This document shows positions 9,126 through 17,958 of a stretch of 64,000 nt of DNA, one piece after another. The stretch is from Quisquiliibacterium transsilvanicum (GTDB taxonomy: Bacteria > Pseudomonadota > Gammaproteobacteria > Burkholderiales > Burkholderiaceae_E), in the NCBI RefSeq assembly GCF_014202215.1, contig NZ_JACHGB010000001.1, forward strand, positions 468,847 through 532,846. The letters are read 5' to 3'. Made by a program: the position numbers and the translations under genes. The notes beneath the pieces are model-generated. The model was given only the letters and a program-made list of their open reading frames with translations. It ran no database searches and had not been told where the DNA came from. Each line of letters begins with the position of its first letter. The stretch's first letter is position 1.

Positions 9126-9635
9126 ATGATTCCCTCCGATGTCAAACGCCGGCTCACCCAGGCTTCGCTGTTCGGCGCGATGCTTCTGCTGACGGCCTGC
9201 GGCCACCAGTCCAGTCTCCCAGGCACCGGCGCCGACGCCGTGAGATGGCAGGGGTCGTTCCAGACCTCCTGCCGCGAGGCCGAGGTCGACAGCGCCGGCA
9301 ACCTGCGGGCGACCTGCATCAGCGACCAGGGGCGCTGGGAGCGCTCGTTCCTCTCGGACGGAACCTGCCGCTCGCACCGGGCCGGCAACAGGGGTGGACG
9401 CCTCGTCTGCGAGGCCAACGTGGTTGGCGACAGCGGCGACGGCAGCGTCAGCCAGGTCACCTGGAGCGGGTCCTTCAGGGGCTCGTGCCGCGACATCGAG
9501 GTCGCCGCCAACGGCGATCTGCGTGCGACTTGCCGGAATTCCCAGGGCCGCTGGGAGTCCACGTTCATGTCGGAGGGCATCTGCGGGTCGCATCGGGCCG
9601 GGAATCGCGACGGCCGGCTCGTCTGCGAGCCGTGA
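9126..9635 (+). CDS. Lipoprotein with two tandem CVNH-like repeats
   Basis: 169 aa. A lipoprotein signal peptide ends in the lipobox LTAC (Cys25). The mature part is two near-identical units of about 58 residues joined by a Gly/Ser/Asp-rich linker. Each has the pattern W-x-GSF-x2-SC, LRATC, GRW, then AGNR-x-GRLVCE. This Cys spacing and the GxLxAxC...GRW...GRLxC pattern resemble the cyanovirin-N homology (CVNH) fold, a carbohydrate-binding domain. I infer a glycan-binding, membrane-anchored periplasmic or surface protein; that role is not demonstrated. It lies alone, 50 bases after the crotonase gene. Confidence 0.7.
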   Translation: MIPSDVKRRLTQASLFGAMLLLTACGHQSSLPGTGADAVRWQGSFQTSCREAEVDSAGNLRATCISDQGRWERSFLSDGTCRSHRAGNRGGRLVCEANVVGDSGDGSVSQVTWSGSFRGSCRDIEVAANGDLRATCRNSQGRWESTFMSEGICGSHRAGNRDGRLVCEP

Positions 9636-9827
9636 TGCAGCGCGGCGCGCGGAGTATGCCGTAGGGGAAAACCCTGTATTGTCTGCCCATAGCAGGGCAT
9701 CCGGCCCGTTGCATTGGAGTTCGATTGAACGACAGCACGGCCTCCGCCAAGCGCGAACGCCTGATCCCGACAGCGCCCCGCATTCCGGGATCCCCTCGAC
9801 TGGCATGGCTGCAGGCGCGCCTGCGCG

Positions 9828-10525
9828 ATGAACGCCATTGTGCTGGAACTCAACCCCTTCGACCTGAACCCCTTGCGCGTCCTGCTCGAGCGTCAGGTCG
9901 ACTTCCAGGCTTTGCGGGCTGCCAGCCCATTCAAGCTGTTTGTCGGCGCGACGCAGGCCAGCACCGGGAAGCTGCGGGTCTTCCGCGAGCATGAGCTCAC
10001 CATCGAAGTGCTGCTCGCCTCTGCCTGCCTGCCGAAGATCCACCATGCAGTGAAGATCGACGGCGAAGCCTACTGGGATGGCGGGTACTCGGCCAACCCC
10101 GCGGTGTTCCCCCTGTTCTACGACTGTGATGCGCGCGACGTGCTGCTGGTCCTGCTGGGTCCGCTGAAGCGGGAGGACACGCCTCGCACGGTGGGCGACA
10201 TCGACGCTCGCATCGCCGAGCTCGCCTTCGGCGCCAATCTGATGCGGGAGATGCACACGTTCGCCCAGGCCAGTGCGTTCGCGCGCTCGGGACTCCTGTC
10301 GAGCCTGTCCTCGGGCCGCCTGGACAGAAGGCTCAGGCAGATGCGCTTTCACATGATCGACGCCAGCGACCTGAGCAGCCTGGAGCGTACCGAGACCAAG
10401 GCGCTTGCTTATGGCCCCTTCCTCGATCGGCTCCGTGCGCAGGGGCGCGAACGCGGATCCGACTGGCTCTCCAGCCACGCCCAGAGCGTCGGCCGGTGTT
10501 CCAGCATCGACGTGAACGAGCGCTT
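9828..10525 (+). pseudogene. Patatin-like phospholipase, 5' part lost or degraded
   Basis: The frame encodes the C-terminal two thirds of a patatin-like phospholipase: NPFDLNPLRVLLERQVDF, REHELTIEVLLASACLP, then DGEAYWDGGYSANP with the catalytic Asp of the DGG motif, and a helical tail. The GxSxG nucleophile that should lie upstream is missing. MNAIVLE at 9828 looks like the residues just after the nucleophile elbow, joined directly to text normally further downstream, so an internal deletion is likely. No stop ends the family text; at about 10520 the frame runs on through the antisense of a GGDEF-type gene. It is probably not functional, since only half of the Ser-Asp dyad remains. Confidence 0.7.
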
Positions 10526-10874
10526 CGGCCAGGGCCGTCTGCGTATCCGCGAGGATTTCCCGGGATTCGGTCAACGCGATCTCGGTCTGTGCAAGATCGT
10601 CGATCCCCTGCGCCAGGGTTTCGGTCAGTTCATGGAGGTCGTCGGCGCATTCCTGCACCTTGTCTTCCACGGCCGTGCCGTCCAGCAGGGCCTGGTGCGC
10701 CGACAGCAAGGTCGTGCCGCCTGCGATCTTTTCCTTCACCACTTCGTTGGCGCTGGCCAGGTCGTCCGCGCAGGTCTCAACCTTTGCCTACACCTCGTGG
10801 CTCTTCTCCAGGGCCAGATCCAATGCATCGGGAGAATCGGCCGGGCCGGTCTTTCCAACTCGATCCGATGACAT
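10510..10874 (-). pseudogene. N-terminal remnant of a GGDEF-family protein, with an in-frame amber codon
   Basis: From ATG 10874 the frame reads 28 codons ending ALEKSHEV and meets TAG at 10788-10790. The same frame then continues with AKVETCADDLASANEVVKEK and a helical segment (ADDLHELTETLAQGIDDL, TESREILADTQTALAEAL), which I recognise as the N-terminal coiled region of certain Burkholderiales diguanylate cyclases. CAG to TAG is the simplest cause of the stop. No GGDEF catalytic domain follows: after ALAEAL, at about 10518, the text becomes the antisense of the patatin gene. The family call is from memory of similar N-termini and is moderate. Confidence 0.55.
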
Positions 10875-11095
10875 GTCGTTCCTTCGCTGAACCTGGGGCG
10901 GCCGGTATGGGGGAAATTCAGAAAGCGGTGCGGATGGTACGGCCAAAGGAACTTCTTCGCTGAGGCGGCGGAAAGGTCTCTGGTGCGGCAGCGTACAGAC
11001 CGCCTGTGCCTGCCTGGCTAGCATCCAACTTACAGCACAAGGCACGAGCGGCCGAATCTTCCGCCTCTCGATTGAACGCGACCCGAGGAGTCTCC

Positions 11096-11401
11096 ATGAC
11101 CGCCACCGAGGCCGTTACCCGCGACAAGGCCAAGCCCGCACCCAAGGACGCCATCGCCCTGCTCAAGGCCGACCACAAAGCCGTGAGCGAGATGTTTGCC
11201 GAGTACGAGAAGACCCGACTGGGCGCAAACGTCGCTGCCGCCGGAGAGACGCTGCATGCGAAGACCGCGCAGTTGCGCGAGACACGGGACGAATGGGTCG
11301 AGGGCGCGCAAAGCATCGTCCGCAAGAACCCACTGGCCTGCGCCGCTGCCGCGTTCGGGCGGGACGTCCTGATCGTCCGCATGTCCCGCAGCTACCGCTG
11401 A
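11096..11401 (+). pseudogene. In-frame chimera: hemerythrin-type N-terminus joined to DUF883 C-terminus
   Basis: The 101-aa frame has a good start (CGAGGAG before ATG 11096). Residues 1-41 match the beginning of hemerythrin HHE proteins (KDAIALLKADHKAVSEMFAE), including the first iron-ligand His in ADH, but none of the later His/Glu ligands. From about residue 45 the text changes to the tail of a DUF883/YqjD-type inner-membrane stress protein (LRETRDEWVEGAQSIVRKNP, ending near a short hydrophobic anchor). The simplest reading is a deletion of roughly 0.5-1 kb that removed the end of one gene and the start of its neighbour. It could be expressed but should not bind a di-iron centre. Confidence 0.72.
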
Positions 11402-11493
11402 CGATCCCGGACCCGCGCCTGGTTCGGCACGGCCCGAGCCGAAGGCCAATCGCAGGCGCAAGCGCTGACTCGCTGCCAGACTGAACCAGGTCG

Positions 11494-12591
11494 ATGCGTC
11501 ACAGGGCTCGTTGGATGCTGGTTGCACTTGGCGTCGCCACCCTCTGCCTGCTTGCCGGGCTGCTGATCTCGAACTTCGTCGGCGCAGAAGCGAGGATCGA
11601 GCGCAGCATCGAACGTCTGTACCCGCTCGACGACCCCCGTTTCATGCACGAGCTCGGCGTGCCGCTGGGACCCCTTTCCTGCCGGGAACCAATGTTCGGG
11701 CGCTGCTGAACGGGGACGAGATCTTTCCGCCGGTGCTGGCGGCAATCCGCGGCGCCAAGGTGTCGATCACCATCGAAACCTACATCTACTGGTCGGGGGA
11801 CATCGGCCGCGCATTCGCCGACGCCCTGGCCGAGCGTGCGCGCCAGGGAGTGATGGTCCGTGTGCTGCTCGACTGGGTGGGCAGCGCGAAGATGGACGCG
11901 AGCCTCGTTGAGGTGATGGCGCAAGCCGGCGTCCACGTCAGGCGCTTTCATCCACCGCACTGGTCGCACCTGGGGCGCATGAACAACCGCACCCACCGCA
12001 AGCTGCTGGTCGTCGGCGGCGCAGATGTTCAGCAGTTCGCCCAGCGGTGGCAGCGAGAGCATGCAGCTGATGCATCTGCTTGCGGTGACGGCGGCATCGC
12101 GTTCGATCGAACTGTCGGCTTCCTACTTCGTGCCGGACGCCCTGACGCTGCAGGCGCTCGTCGAGGCGATGAAGCGGGGCGTCAGGCTGCGTATCGTCGT
12201 GCCGGGCAAGCACATCGACAGCGAGACCGTGCGCAAGGCATCGCGCGCCACCTGGGGGCCGCTGCTCGCGGCCGGCGCGGTCATCGCGGAATACGGACCC
12301 ACCATGTACCACTGCAAGGTGATGATCGTCGATGGCATGCTGGTCTCGGTGGGTTCGACGAATTTCGACAATCGCTCGTTCATGAAGACCAACGGCCAGC
12401 AAGGCATGGTCCTCAACGTTGTGGTGGGCCTCGTCGGCGCTCTGCTGGCGGGATTGCTGATCTCGCCGATGGTAGGCGTCGGCACGATCAACCAGAGCAA
12501 CTTCAGCCTGCCGGCCCTGATCGTCTCGTTCGTCGGCGCCGTCGTGCTGCTGGCCATCGTGAACATCTTCAGGCGTGGCTCCGCGCGCTGA
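11494..12591 (+). pseudogene. Cardiolipin synthase/PLD-family gene, frameshifted and fused to a YeaQ/GlsB tail
   Basis: Three frames are needed. Frame 1 (from 11494) has the N-terminal membrane helix and RIERSIERLYPLDDPRF. After a C-run at 11671-11674, where one more C would restore the frame, frame 2 reads RALLNGDEIFPPVLAAI, ETYIYWSGDIGRAFADAL and the first HKD motif, HRKLLVV, without its Asp. At about 12020 roughly 60-80 residues are missing and frame 1 resumes with SPSGGSESMQLMHLLAV and an intact second motif YHCKVMIVDG. At about 12380, STNFDNRSF runs straight into KTNGQQGMVLNVVVG, the last two thirds of a YeaQ/GlsB transglycosylase-associated membrane protein. So it shows two deletions and a frameshift. 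Confidence 0.78.
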
Positions 12592-12797
12592 AGTCCGGCG
12601 TGGATCTGATCACATACCCCACGGTGCGCGATCCTCGCGGGGGCGCGCACCGTCCTGCATGATCGACATTTCTTCGCGCAGGATCGCCTAGGCGGTGCTG
12701 TCCTTCGGCGGCCTGGTCGACACCGACTTGTGTGCGACCCCCGGCCTGGACGCAAAGCTGCGCGCGCGCATGGTGCCCGGCCCCGGCGGCAAGCCGC

Positions 12798-12829
12798 CGC
12801 CGGAGGACGCTTGATCGCGTCCTCCGGCG
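12798..12829. terminator. Strong stem-loop downstream of the Crp/Fnr gene
   Basis: A perfect 13-bp inverted repeat (CGCCGGAGGACGC at 12798-12810, GCGTCCTCCGGCG at 12817-12829) encloses the six-base loop TTGATC. It lies 57 bases past the stop of the minus-strand regulator at 12887 and could end its transcript, though no T-run follows. The rest of 12592-12886 holds no recognisable gene. Confidence 0.5.
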
Positions 12830-12886
12830 CAGCGCGCTTTCAGCGCGGTGATCTCGGTGGCGCCGTGACGTCCTGGTTCAACGAGA

Positions 12887-13732
12887 TCATCGCGCATCGG
12901 AGCTTGTTGGCATTGCAGCGCCCGGCGAAATCATGCGGCGACTCCGAGGGCCTTCGCTCGACGCCAACCGCTCCGGCACGCCAACGGGTCGTGGCCATGC
13001 AGCAGAACGACTGCGCAGCTGCGCGTAGGCACGTTCGACGACGCCGTAGCATTCGCAGCAGTGCATCTCCAGTCCGTGCCTGTCCAGCACGCGGACGTGA
13101 CCGCGACGGTAGTTGATCAGGCCGTCGCGCTGCAACTGAAGCGCGGCTCCGGTCACACCCTCGCGACGCACGCCCAGCAGGCATGCGATCCGTTCGTGCG
13201 TGATCCGCATTTCATCGCCCGACTGCCGGTCCAGGTGCTCGAGCAGCCATCGACACAGTTGCGGCGCCAGGGCGTGGTGCCGGTGACAGGCGGAAGTCTG
13301 TGCCATGTGCGTGAACAGCGCCTGCGTGTAGCGCAGCAACTGCTGCATCACCGGCTCGACGTCACGGGCCAGGTCGGCGATGTCACGTGCACTCATGCGC
13401 CAGGCCAGGCCTGGGCTCTGCACCACGGCGCTGCTGAGCGCCTCGCCCCCGCCCATGAAGGCGCACACGCCTGCAACGCCCTCCCGGCCGACCACCGCCA
13501 CCTCCGAGGACGCCCCGTCCTGCAGCGGTGAAACCAGCGAAACGACAGCCGTGACCGGAAAGTACACATGGCTCAGGACGGTGCCCGCTTCGTAGAGAAT
13601 CGCACCTGCTGCCAGATCCACGGACTCGATCCGGGACTGCAGGACATCGGCGACTTCTGGAGGCAGCGACGCCAGCAGCTGGTTGTCGGGTGGAGATTCG
13701 CAGTAGGCACTCACGACGGCATGGTGCAGCAT
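12887..13732 (-). CDS. Crp/Fnr family transcriptional regulator
   Basis: 281 aa from ATG 13732, which has AGGAGAG eight bases upstream. The N-terminal two thirds form the cyclic-nucleotide-binding fold (LAAGAILYEAGTVLSHVYFP, SEVAVVGREGVAGV). No Fnr-type N-terminal cysteine cluster is present. The C-terminal HTH reads ITHERIACLLGVRREGVT, then LQLQRDGLINYRRGHVRVLD. A CCECY segment and about 45 low-complexity residues follow the usual family end. Similar regulators often control stress clusters that include dodecin and cation ATPases, as found just upstream here, but no target site was identified. Confidence 0.85.
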   Translation of the reverse strand: MLHHAVVSAYCESPPDNQLLASLPPEVADVLQSRIESVDLAAGAILYEAGTVLSHVYFPVTAVVSLVSPLQDGASSEVAVVGREGVAGVCAFMGGGEALSSAVVQSPGLAWRMSARDIADLARDVEPVMQQLLRYTQALFTHMAQTSACHRHHALAPQLCRWLLEHLDRQSGDEMRITHERIACLLGVRREGVTGAALQLQRDGLINYRRGHVRVLDRHGLEMHCCECYGVVERAYAQLRSRSAAWPRPVGVPERLASSEGPRSRRMISPGAAMPTSSDAR

Positions 13733-14184
13733 GTTTGTCTCTCCTGGAGGGGGCCTGCGGGCCCCGTGGCTCTGGATCACGCAGCGGCAAGGCCGCGATG
13801 TGTCCATCGTGGGCGCGGCAACGTCAGGCGAACATGGGAGCGCCGGCAGTGCTGAGGTAGGCGTGTGGCGTCGGTGCGTGTAGGAATGCGCCGACAGCGG
13901 CGCCGATCAGGTTTCGGCGCGGGTCGCGTCGGCGTCGTCCGGGCCGGCCGGCAGCCAGGACTGGTTCGCCTACGAAAGGGATCGCCTCAAAAGGAATGAC
14001 GGCGCGTTCACCGGCGGCTCGCGCGTGCGGGTCGACGGTCGGCTCGACCGCCCGGCGATGAGCAAGGGGATCGGCGTGGATATCTTGGGGGCAGCGGGAG
14101 GGATCGCCAGCCAGTAAGTCACCTGAATCTGCCGATCGACGCAGCACGACGCGATGTCGCTCTGGTCGTCCGGCAGGTCTCCGC
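13733..14184. other. 452-base gap without a confident gene
   Basis: This stretch lies between the start of the Crp/Fnr gene and the stop of the dodecin gene. On the plus strand 13911-14118 a start-less frame ending in TAA reads SQDWFAYERDRLKRND and GGSRVRVDGRLDRPAM, which has protein-like composition but no family I recognise; it may be another gene remnant. The promoter of the Crp/Fnr gene should lie within the first 100 bases. Confidence 0.4.
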
Positions 14185-14388
14185 TCAGTCGCTGAGGATG
14201 AAGGTCACCTTCAGGACCACCTTGTAGCCAGTCACCTTGCCATTGTCGATGGTGACCTCCTGATCCTTGACCCAGGCGCCCTTGACGTTCTTCAGCGTCT
14301 TGTTCGCGCGTTCGACACCCTGGACGATGGCGTCCTGGAAACTCACTGAACTGACGCTGCTGATCTCGGTGATTCGTGCGACGGTCAT
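14185..14388 (-). CDS. Dodecin family flavin-binding protein
   Basis: 67 aa from ATG 14388 with AAAGG about 10 bases upstream; the length is normal for dodecin (about 65-75). The sequence shows the beta-alpha-beta-beta plan: VARITEISSVSSVSFQDAI, a helix with VERANKTLKNVKGAWV carrying the conserved Trp that stacks on flavin, then VTGYKVVLKVTFIL. Dodecins form dodecamers that store FMN or riboflavin. It stands alone and is divergent from the P-type ATPase, with about 200 bases between the starts. Confidence 0.92.
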   Translation of the reverse strand: MTVARITEISSVSSVSFQDAIVQGVERANKTLKNVKGAWVKDQEVTIDNGKVTGYKVVLKVTFILSD

Positions 14389-14586
14389 GACTTTGCCTTT
14401 CACGATGAGAGCTCCGCTTGGGAGCGACATTTCTGCCCGGCAATCGGCACAGTGTCTCGAAACGCATGCCTAGTGCCTCGAAACGAGTCTACAGTCTCTT
14501 GCCGGCGAGAAATGTACGCTGGCGCACAGACCTGCCATGACACTGCAACCGAATCCGTGACCCAGCGCCGCATCCCCCTCGACAAA

Positions 14587-17022
14587 ATGCCCTCCCTGGG
14601 CTCGGGCACGTCCGGCCTGAGCGCGGCGCAGTTGGAGGCCCAGCGCCGCTACGGCTTCAACGACATCGTGCCGCAGACCGCCAGCGGCTGGCTCGTTGTC
14701 GTGCGCGACACCGCACGCGATCCGATGCTCTGGTTCCTGGTGCTGACCGCCGCCCTGTTCGGCCTGCTGGGCCAGGTCACCGAGTCGATGACGCTGCTCG
14801 TCGCGATCGCGCCGCTGCTGGGCATGGATGCCTACCTGCATCGGCGCACGAGCGCCTCCTCCGCGGGGCTGGCGAGCCGCCTGGCCAGTTCCGCACGGGT
14901 GCTGCGCGACGGGCAGTGGCAGGACATCCCGTCGCGGGAGCTGGCTCCGGGCGACCTGGTCGAGGTGACGCCGGGCGAGTACTTCCCCGCCGATGGCCTG
15001 CTGGTGTCCGGCAACGGCCTCCAGGTGGACGAATCGACCCTGACCGGCGAGTCCCTGCCGGTGGCCAAGCGATCGCTCGAGCCGGCCGCGCCGATCCCGG
15101 CCAGCGCAGCCGAGGAACATTGGGGCACCGCGGGCACGCGCCTGCTGACCGGCACGGCCCGACTGCGCATCGTCTGCATCGGCAGCGAGACGCGCTACGG
15201 GGAGATCGTGCGTTCCGCCAGCGCGGGCGGTCACGCGGCGACCCCGCTTCAGAAAGCCATCGGCGAGCTCGTGGCCGTGCTCCTCGGGCTGGCGATCCTC
15301 ATGTGCATCGTTCTCGCGGCGGTCAGGCTGTGGCATGGGCACGGCTGGATCGATGCGCTCCTGAGTGCCGTCACGCTGGCCGTGGCCGCGCTGCCCGAGG
15401 AGTTTCCGGTCGTCTACACGTTCTTCCTCGGCGTCGGGGTCTTTCGCCTGGCGCGCAAGAAGGCGTTGGTGCGACGCGCGGTGGCGGTGGAGAACATCGG
15501 GCGCATCTCGTGCATCGTGTCGGACAAGACCGGAACGATCACCGCCGGCTCGCTGGTGCTGGCCCACAGGGACCCGGCCAACGGCCAGGACGAATCCTCC
15601 GTGTTGCAGGTGGCCACGATGGCCGCGAGGCCCGACAGCGGCGATCCGCTCGACCAGGCTCTGCACGCGGCGGCGGGACCGCTGCCGGAAGCGGACAGGC
15701 TCGCCGATTTCCCGTTCACGGAAGCCCGGCGCCGCGAAACGGTCATCTGGCGCCTGGCCACCGGCGTGGCGACAGCGTTCACAAAGGGCGCTCCCGAAAC
15801 GGTGCTGGCCGCCTGCGACCTCTCCGAGTCCGAGCGGACCGACTGGCTCGCGCGCGTCGAGGCGCATGCCCGCTCCGGTCGCAAGCTCATCGGCTGCGCC
15901 CGGCACGACATCCCCGCGGGCGCATCGCTCGCGGTCGAACCCGAGGGAGGGTTCCGGTTCGCCGGCCTGCTGGCTTTCGAGGATCCGGTCCGGGACGGGG
16001 TGCGCGAGGCGGTCGCCGACTGCATGGCGGCCGGGATGCGCGTCATCATGGTCACCGGTGACCACCCGGCCACGGCCGAGGCGATCGCTCGCGAGATCGG
16101 ACTGGGCGCAGGCGCGCCGAAAGTTCTCGCCCTGCGCCCCGACGACGACGCCGGCGCCATGCTCGACGCCCATGGCGCGGTGCACGTGGTGGCGCGCGCC
16201 ACGCCCCCGCAGAAGCTCGCCCTGGTGCAGGCGCTGCAGGCCCAGGGCGAACTCGTGGCGGTCACCGGCGACGGTGTCAACGATGTCCCGGCGCTGCGCA
16301 TGGCCGACGTCGGCGTCGCCATGGGTGAGCGCGGCACGCGCAGTGCGCGCGAGGTCGCTCCGGTGGTCCTGCTCGACGACAACTTCAGGACCATCGTCGA
16401 TGCGGTAGCCGAAGGTCGCCAGCTCTTCCTGAACCTTCGGCTCGCCTTCGCCTATCTGCTGCTCGTGCACCTGCCGCTGGTGATCGGGGCGGCGGTGATC
16501 CCGCTGATGGACCTGCCCTTGCTGTTCCTGCCGATCCACATCGTGTGGCTCGAGCTGGTGATCCATCCGACCGCCATGCTGGCCTTCCAGGACCTGCCAG
16601 CGCTCGGGCCGCTCGCGCCGGTGCGGCGCCATCGACGTGCGCGATTCTTCTCCACCGAGGCATGGCTGACCATCGGCGCGGTCGGCGGGCTTGCCAGCGT
16701 TGCCGTGGTCTGGAGCTACCTGTACGCGCTTGGCGCCGACCAGAACGTCGAGCACGCGCGCGCCATGGCCATGACCGTGCTGCTGGTCGCCAGCGCCGCC
16801 ATCACGACCGGGCTGACGAAGTTGCGCCAGGCTAGCGCGCGCTGGCTCGTGCTCGGCACGCTTGCGCCGCTCGTCGTGCTCGTCCAGGTCCCGCCGGTCA
16901 GCCGATGGCTGAATCTCCGGCCGCTGCATGCCAGCGACTGGGGGCTGGCCGCGTTGGTCTTTGTCATCATCGGAATGGCGACCTTGGGACTGGCCTTTCG
17001 CCTCAGGAAGCACCCCGACTGA
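14587..17022 (+). CDS. Cation-transporting P-type ATPase
   Basis: 811 aa from ATG 14587; in-frame alternatives exist at ATG 14512 and GTG 14557 and the true start is uncertain. The N-terminal cation-ATPase domain has LSAAQLEAQRRYGFND. The actuator loop has TGES (153-156). Helix 4 has PEEFP (270-274). The phosphorylation site is DKTGTIT with Asp313 (TIT instead of the usual TLT). The hinge is GDGVND (561-566), followed by several C-terminal helices. The PEEFP signature places it among Ca/Mg-type HAD-IC ATPases rather than heavy-metal CPx pumps; the ion is unknown. Its last 20 bases overlap the convergent DUF502 gene. Confidence 0.92.
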   Translation: MPSLGSGTSGLSAAQLEAQRRYGFNDIVPQTASGWLVVVRDTARDPMLWFLVLTAALFGLLGQVTESMTLLVAIAPLLGMDAYLHRRTSASSAGLASRLASSARVLRDGQWQDIPSRELAPGDLVEVTPGEYFPADGLLVSGNGLQVDESTLTGESLPVAKRSLEPAAPIPASAAEEHWGTAGTRLLTGTARLRIVCIGSETRYGEIVRSASAGGHAATPLQKAIGELVAVLLGLAILMCIVLAAVRLWHGHGWIDALLSAVTLAVAALPEEFPVVYTFFLGVGVFRLARKKALVRRAVAVENIGRISCIVSDKTGTITAGSLVLAHRDPANGQDESSVLQVATMAARPDSGDPLDQALHAAAGPLPEADRLADFPFTEARRRETVIWRLATGVATAFTKGAPETVLAACDLSESERTDWLARVEAHARSGRKLIGCARHDIPAGASLAVEPEGGFRFAGLLAFEDPVRDGVREAVADCMAAGMRVIMVTGDHPATAEAIAREIGLGAGAPKVLALRPDDDAGAMLDAHGAVHVVARATPPQKLALVQALQAQGELVAVTGDGVNDVPALRMADVGVAMGERGTRSAREVAPVVLLDDNFRTIVDAVAEGRQLFLNLRLAFAYLLLVHLPLVIGAAVIPLMDLPLLFLPIHIVWLELVIHPTAMLAFQDLPALGPLAPVRRHRRARFFSTEAWLTIGAVGGLASVAVVWSYLYALGADQNVEHARAMAMTVLLVASAAITTGLTKLRQASARWLVLGTLAPLVVLVQVPPVSRWLNLRPLHASDWGLAALVFVIIGMATLGLAFRLRKHPD

Positions 17023-17725
17023 AATCTGTGTCTTCGGCGCGCCCGGCGTCGTCCGGGGCAGCGGGCTGCTGCGCCCGCGCCAGATGCTGCTGCGCGGTCA
17101 CCCCCATCGACACGTAGATGCTGGTGAGCGCCTCCATGCCCACGTCGGCCGCGCGCACCCAGGCGGCGGGCACGAACAGCAGGCCCCCTCCCACCGGAAC
17201 CGGAGCGGTGGGGACGATCACTGCGAGATGCGGTCGGCCCTCCAGCATCACCGGCTCGACGCTCGACAGCAGTCCCAGCACAGCCACGCCCTCCGTGCCG
17301 ACGCCTCCGAAATGGACCCAGACCGTCGACATCGACTTCGGGCCCTCGCGGTCGCTCTGACGCAACAGGTCGACCAGCCGGGTCGCGAGGTCGTAGACCG
17401 TGCGCACCAGCGGAATGCGGCGCAGCGCGCCGTCGAGCAGGCGGCTGGCGCCCTGCTGGACGCCAGTGCGCACCAGCGCGCCCAGCAGCACGAGCGAAAC
17501 GAGCACGAGACCGATCCCGACCACGTAGCCGAACAGTTCCGAGCCGCTCACGCCTAGGCCGAGCGCCATCATTCCCCGGCCAATCAGGCTGTCGGGGCCC
17601 ACCCAGCTCATCAGCATCCTGGCGGCCCACCAGAAGATTGCGAAGGTGGCGGCCAGAGGCAGTGCGGCAAGGGCGCCGGTGACTAACAGCCCCATCAGGT
17701 GACGGGAAGTATGGCGCAGGGGCAT
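17003..17725 (-). CDS. DUF502 family membrane protein
   Basis: 240 aa. Two N-terminal membrane helices (GLLVTGALAALPLAATFAIF and GYVVGIGLVLVSLVLLGALV) flank a loop, then RRIPLVRTVYDLATRLVDLL, SMSTVWVHFGGVGTEGVAVL and a PTAPVPVGGGLLFVPAAWVR segment, the order seen in DUF502 proteins. The function is unknown; it is an inner-membrane protein. The C-terminus overlaps the end of the P-type ATPase on the opposite strand by 20 bases. Confidence 0.88.
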   Translation of the reverse strand: MPLRHTSRHLMGLLVTGALAALPLAATFAIFWWAARMLMSWVGPDSLIGRGMMALGLGVSGSELFGYVVGIGLVLVSLVLLGALVRTGVQQGASRLLDGALRRIPLVRTVYDLATRLVDLLRQSDREGPKSMSTVWVHFGGVGTEGVAVLGLLSSVEPVMLEGRPHLAVIVPTAPVPVGGGLLFVPAAWVRAADVGMEALTSIYVSMGVTAQQHLARAQQPAAPDDAGRAEDTDFSRGAS

Positions 17726-17958
17726 GGCGGTCCAGGGAGTCGGTGGGCGGGGATGATGCCAGTGGCCGGCCCGCCCGGCCAGCGATGGCCTTGCTGCGGC
17801 TCGGGTGGGGTTTCAGACGCATGGCGCAGACGGCTTCGCAGTGCTCTGGCGGCACTGTAAATGCAGTACCTTCTTCAATGCAGCCAGTCGGCCATCCGCG
17901 CCCGACTCGATATGCACCGTCTCCGGAAAGTCCGGCGCGGTCCACCTGGAGGAATGCC

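Noticed and set aside
9014-9664. Alternative 216-codon frame overlapping the CVNH-like lipoprotein
   Set aside because: Arg-rich, no motif; the lipoprotein frame has a signal peptide, lipobox and internal repeat.
12642-12812. Short plus-strand frame ending PGPGGKPPPEDA before the stem-loop at 12798
   Set aside because: No start, no ribosome site and no family; may be a gene tail but cannot be supported.
14470-17013. 847-codon open frame on the minus strand across the P-type ATPase
   Set aside because: It has skewed Arg/Gly/His composition and no family text; the plus strand has all ATPase motifs. It is an antisense shadow of high-GC coding DNA.
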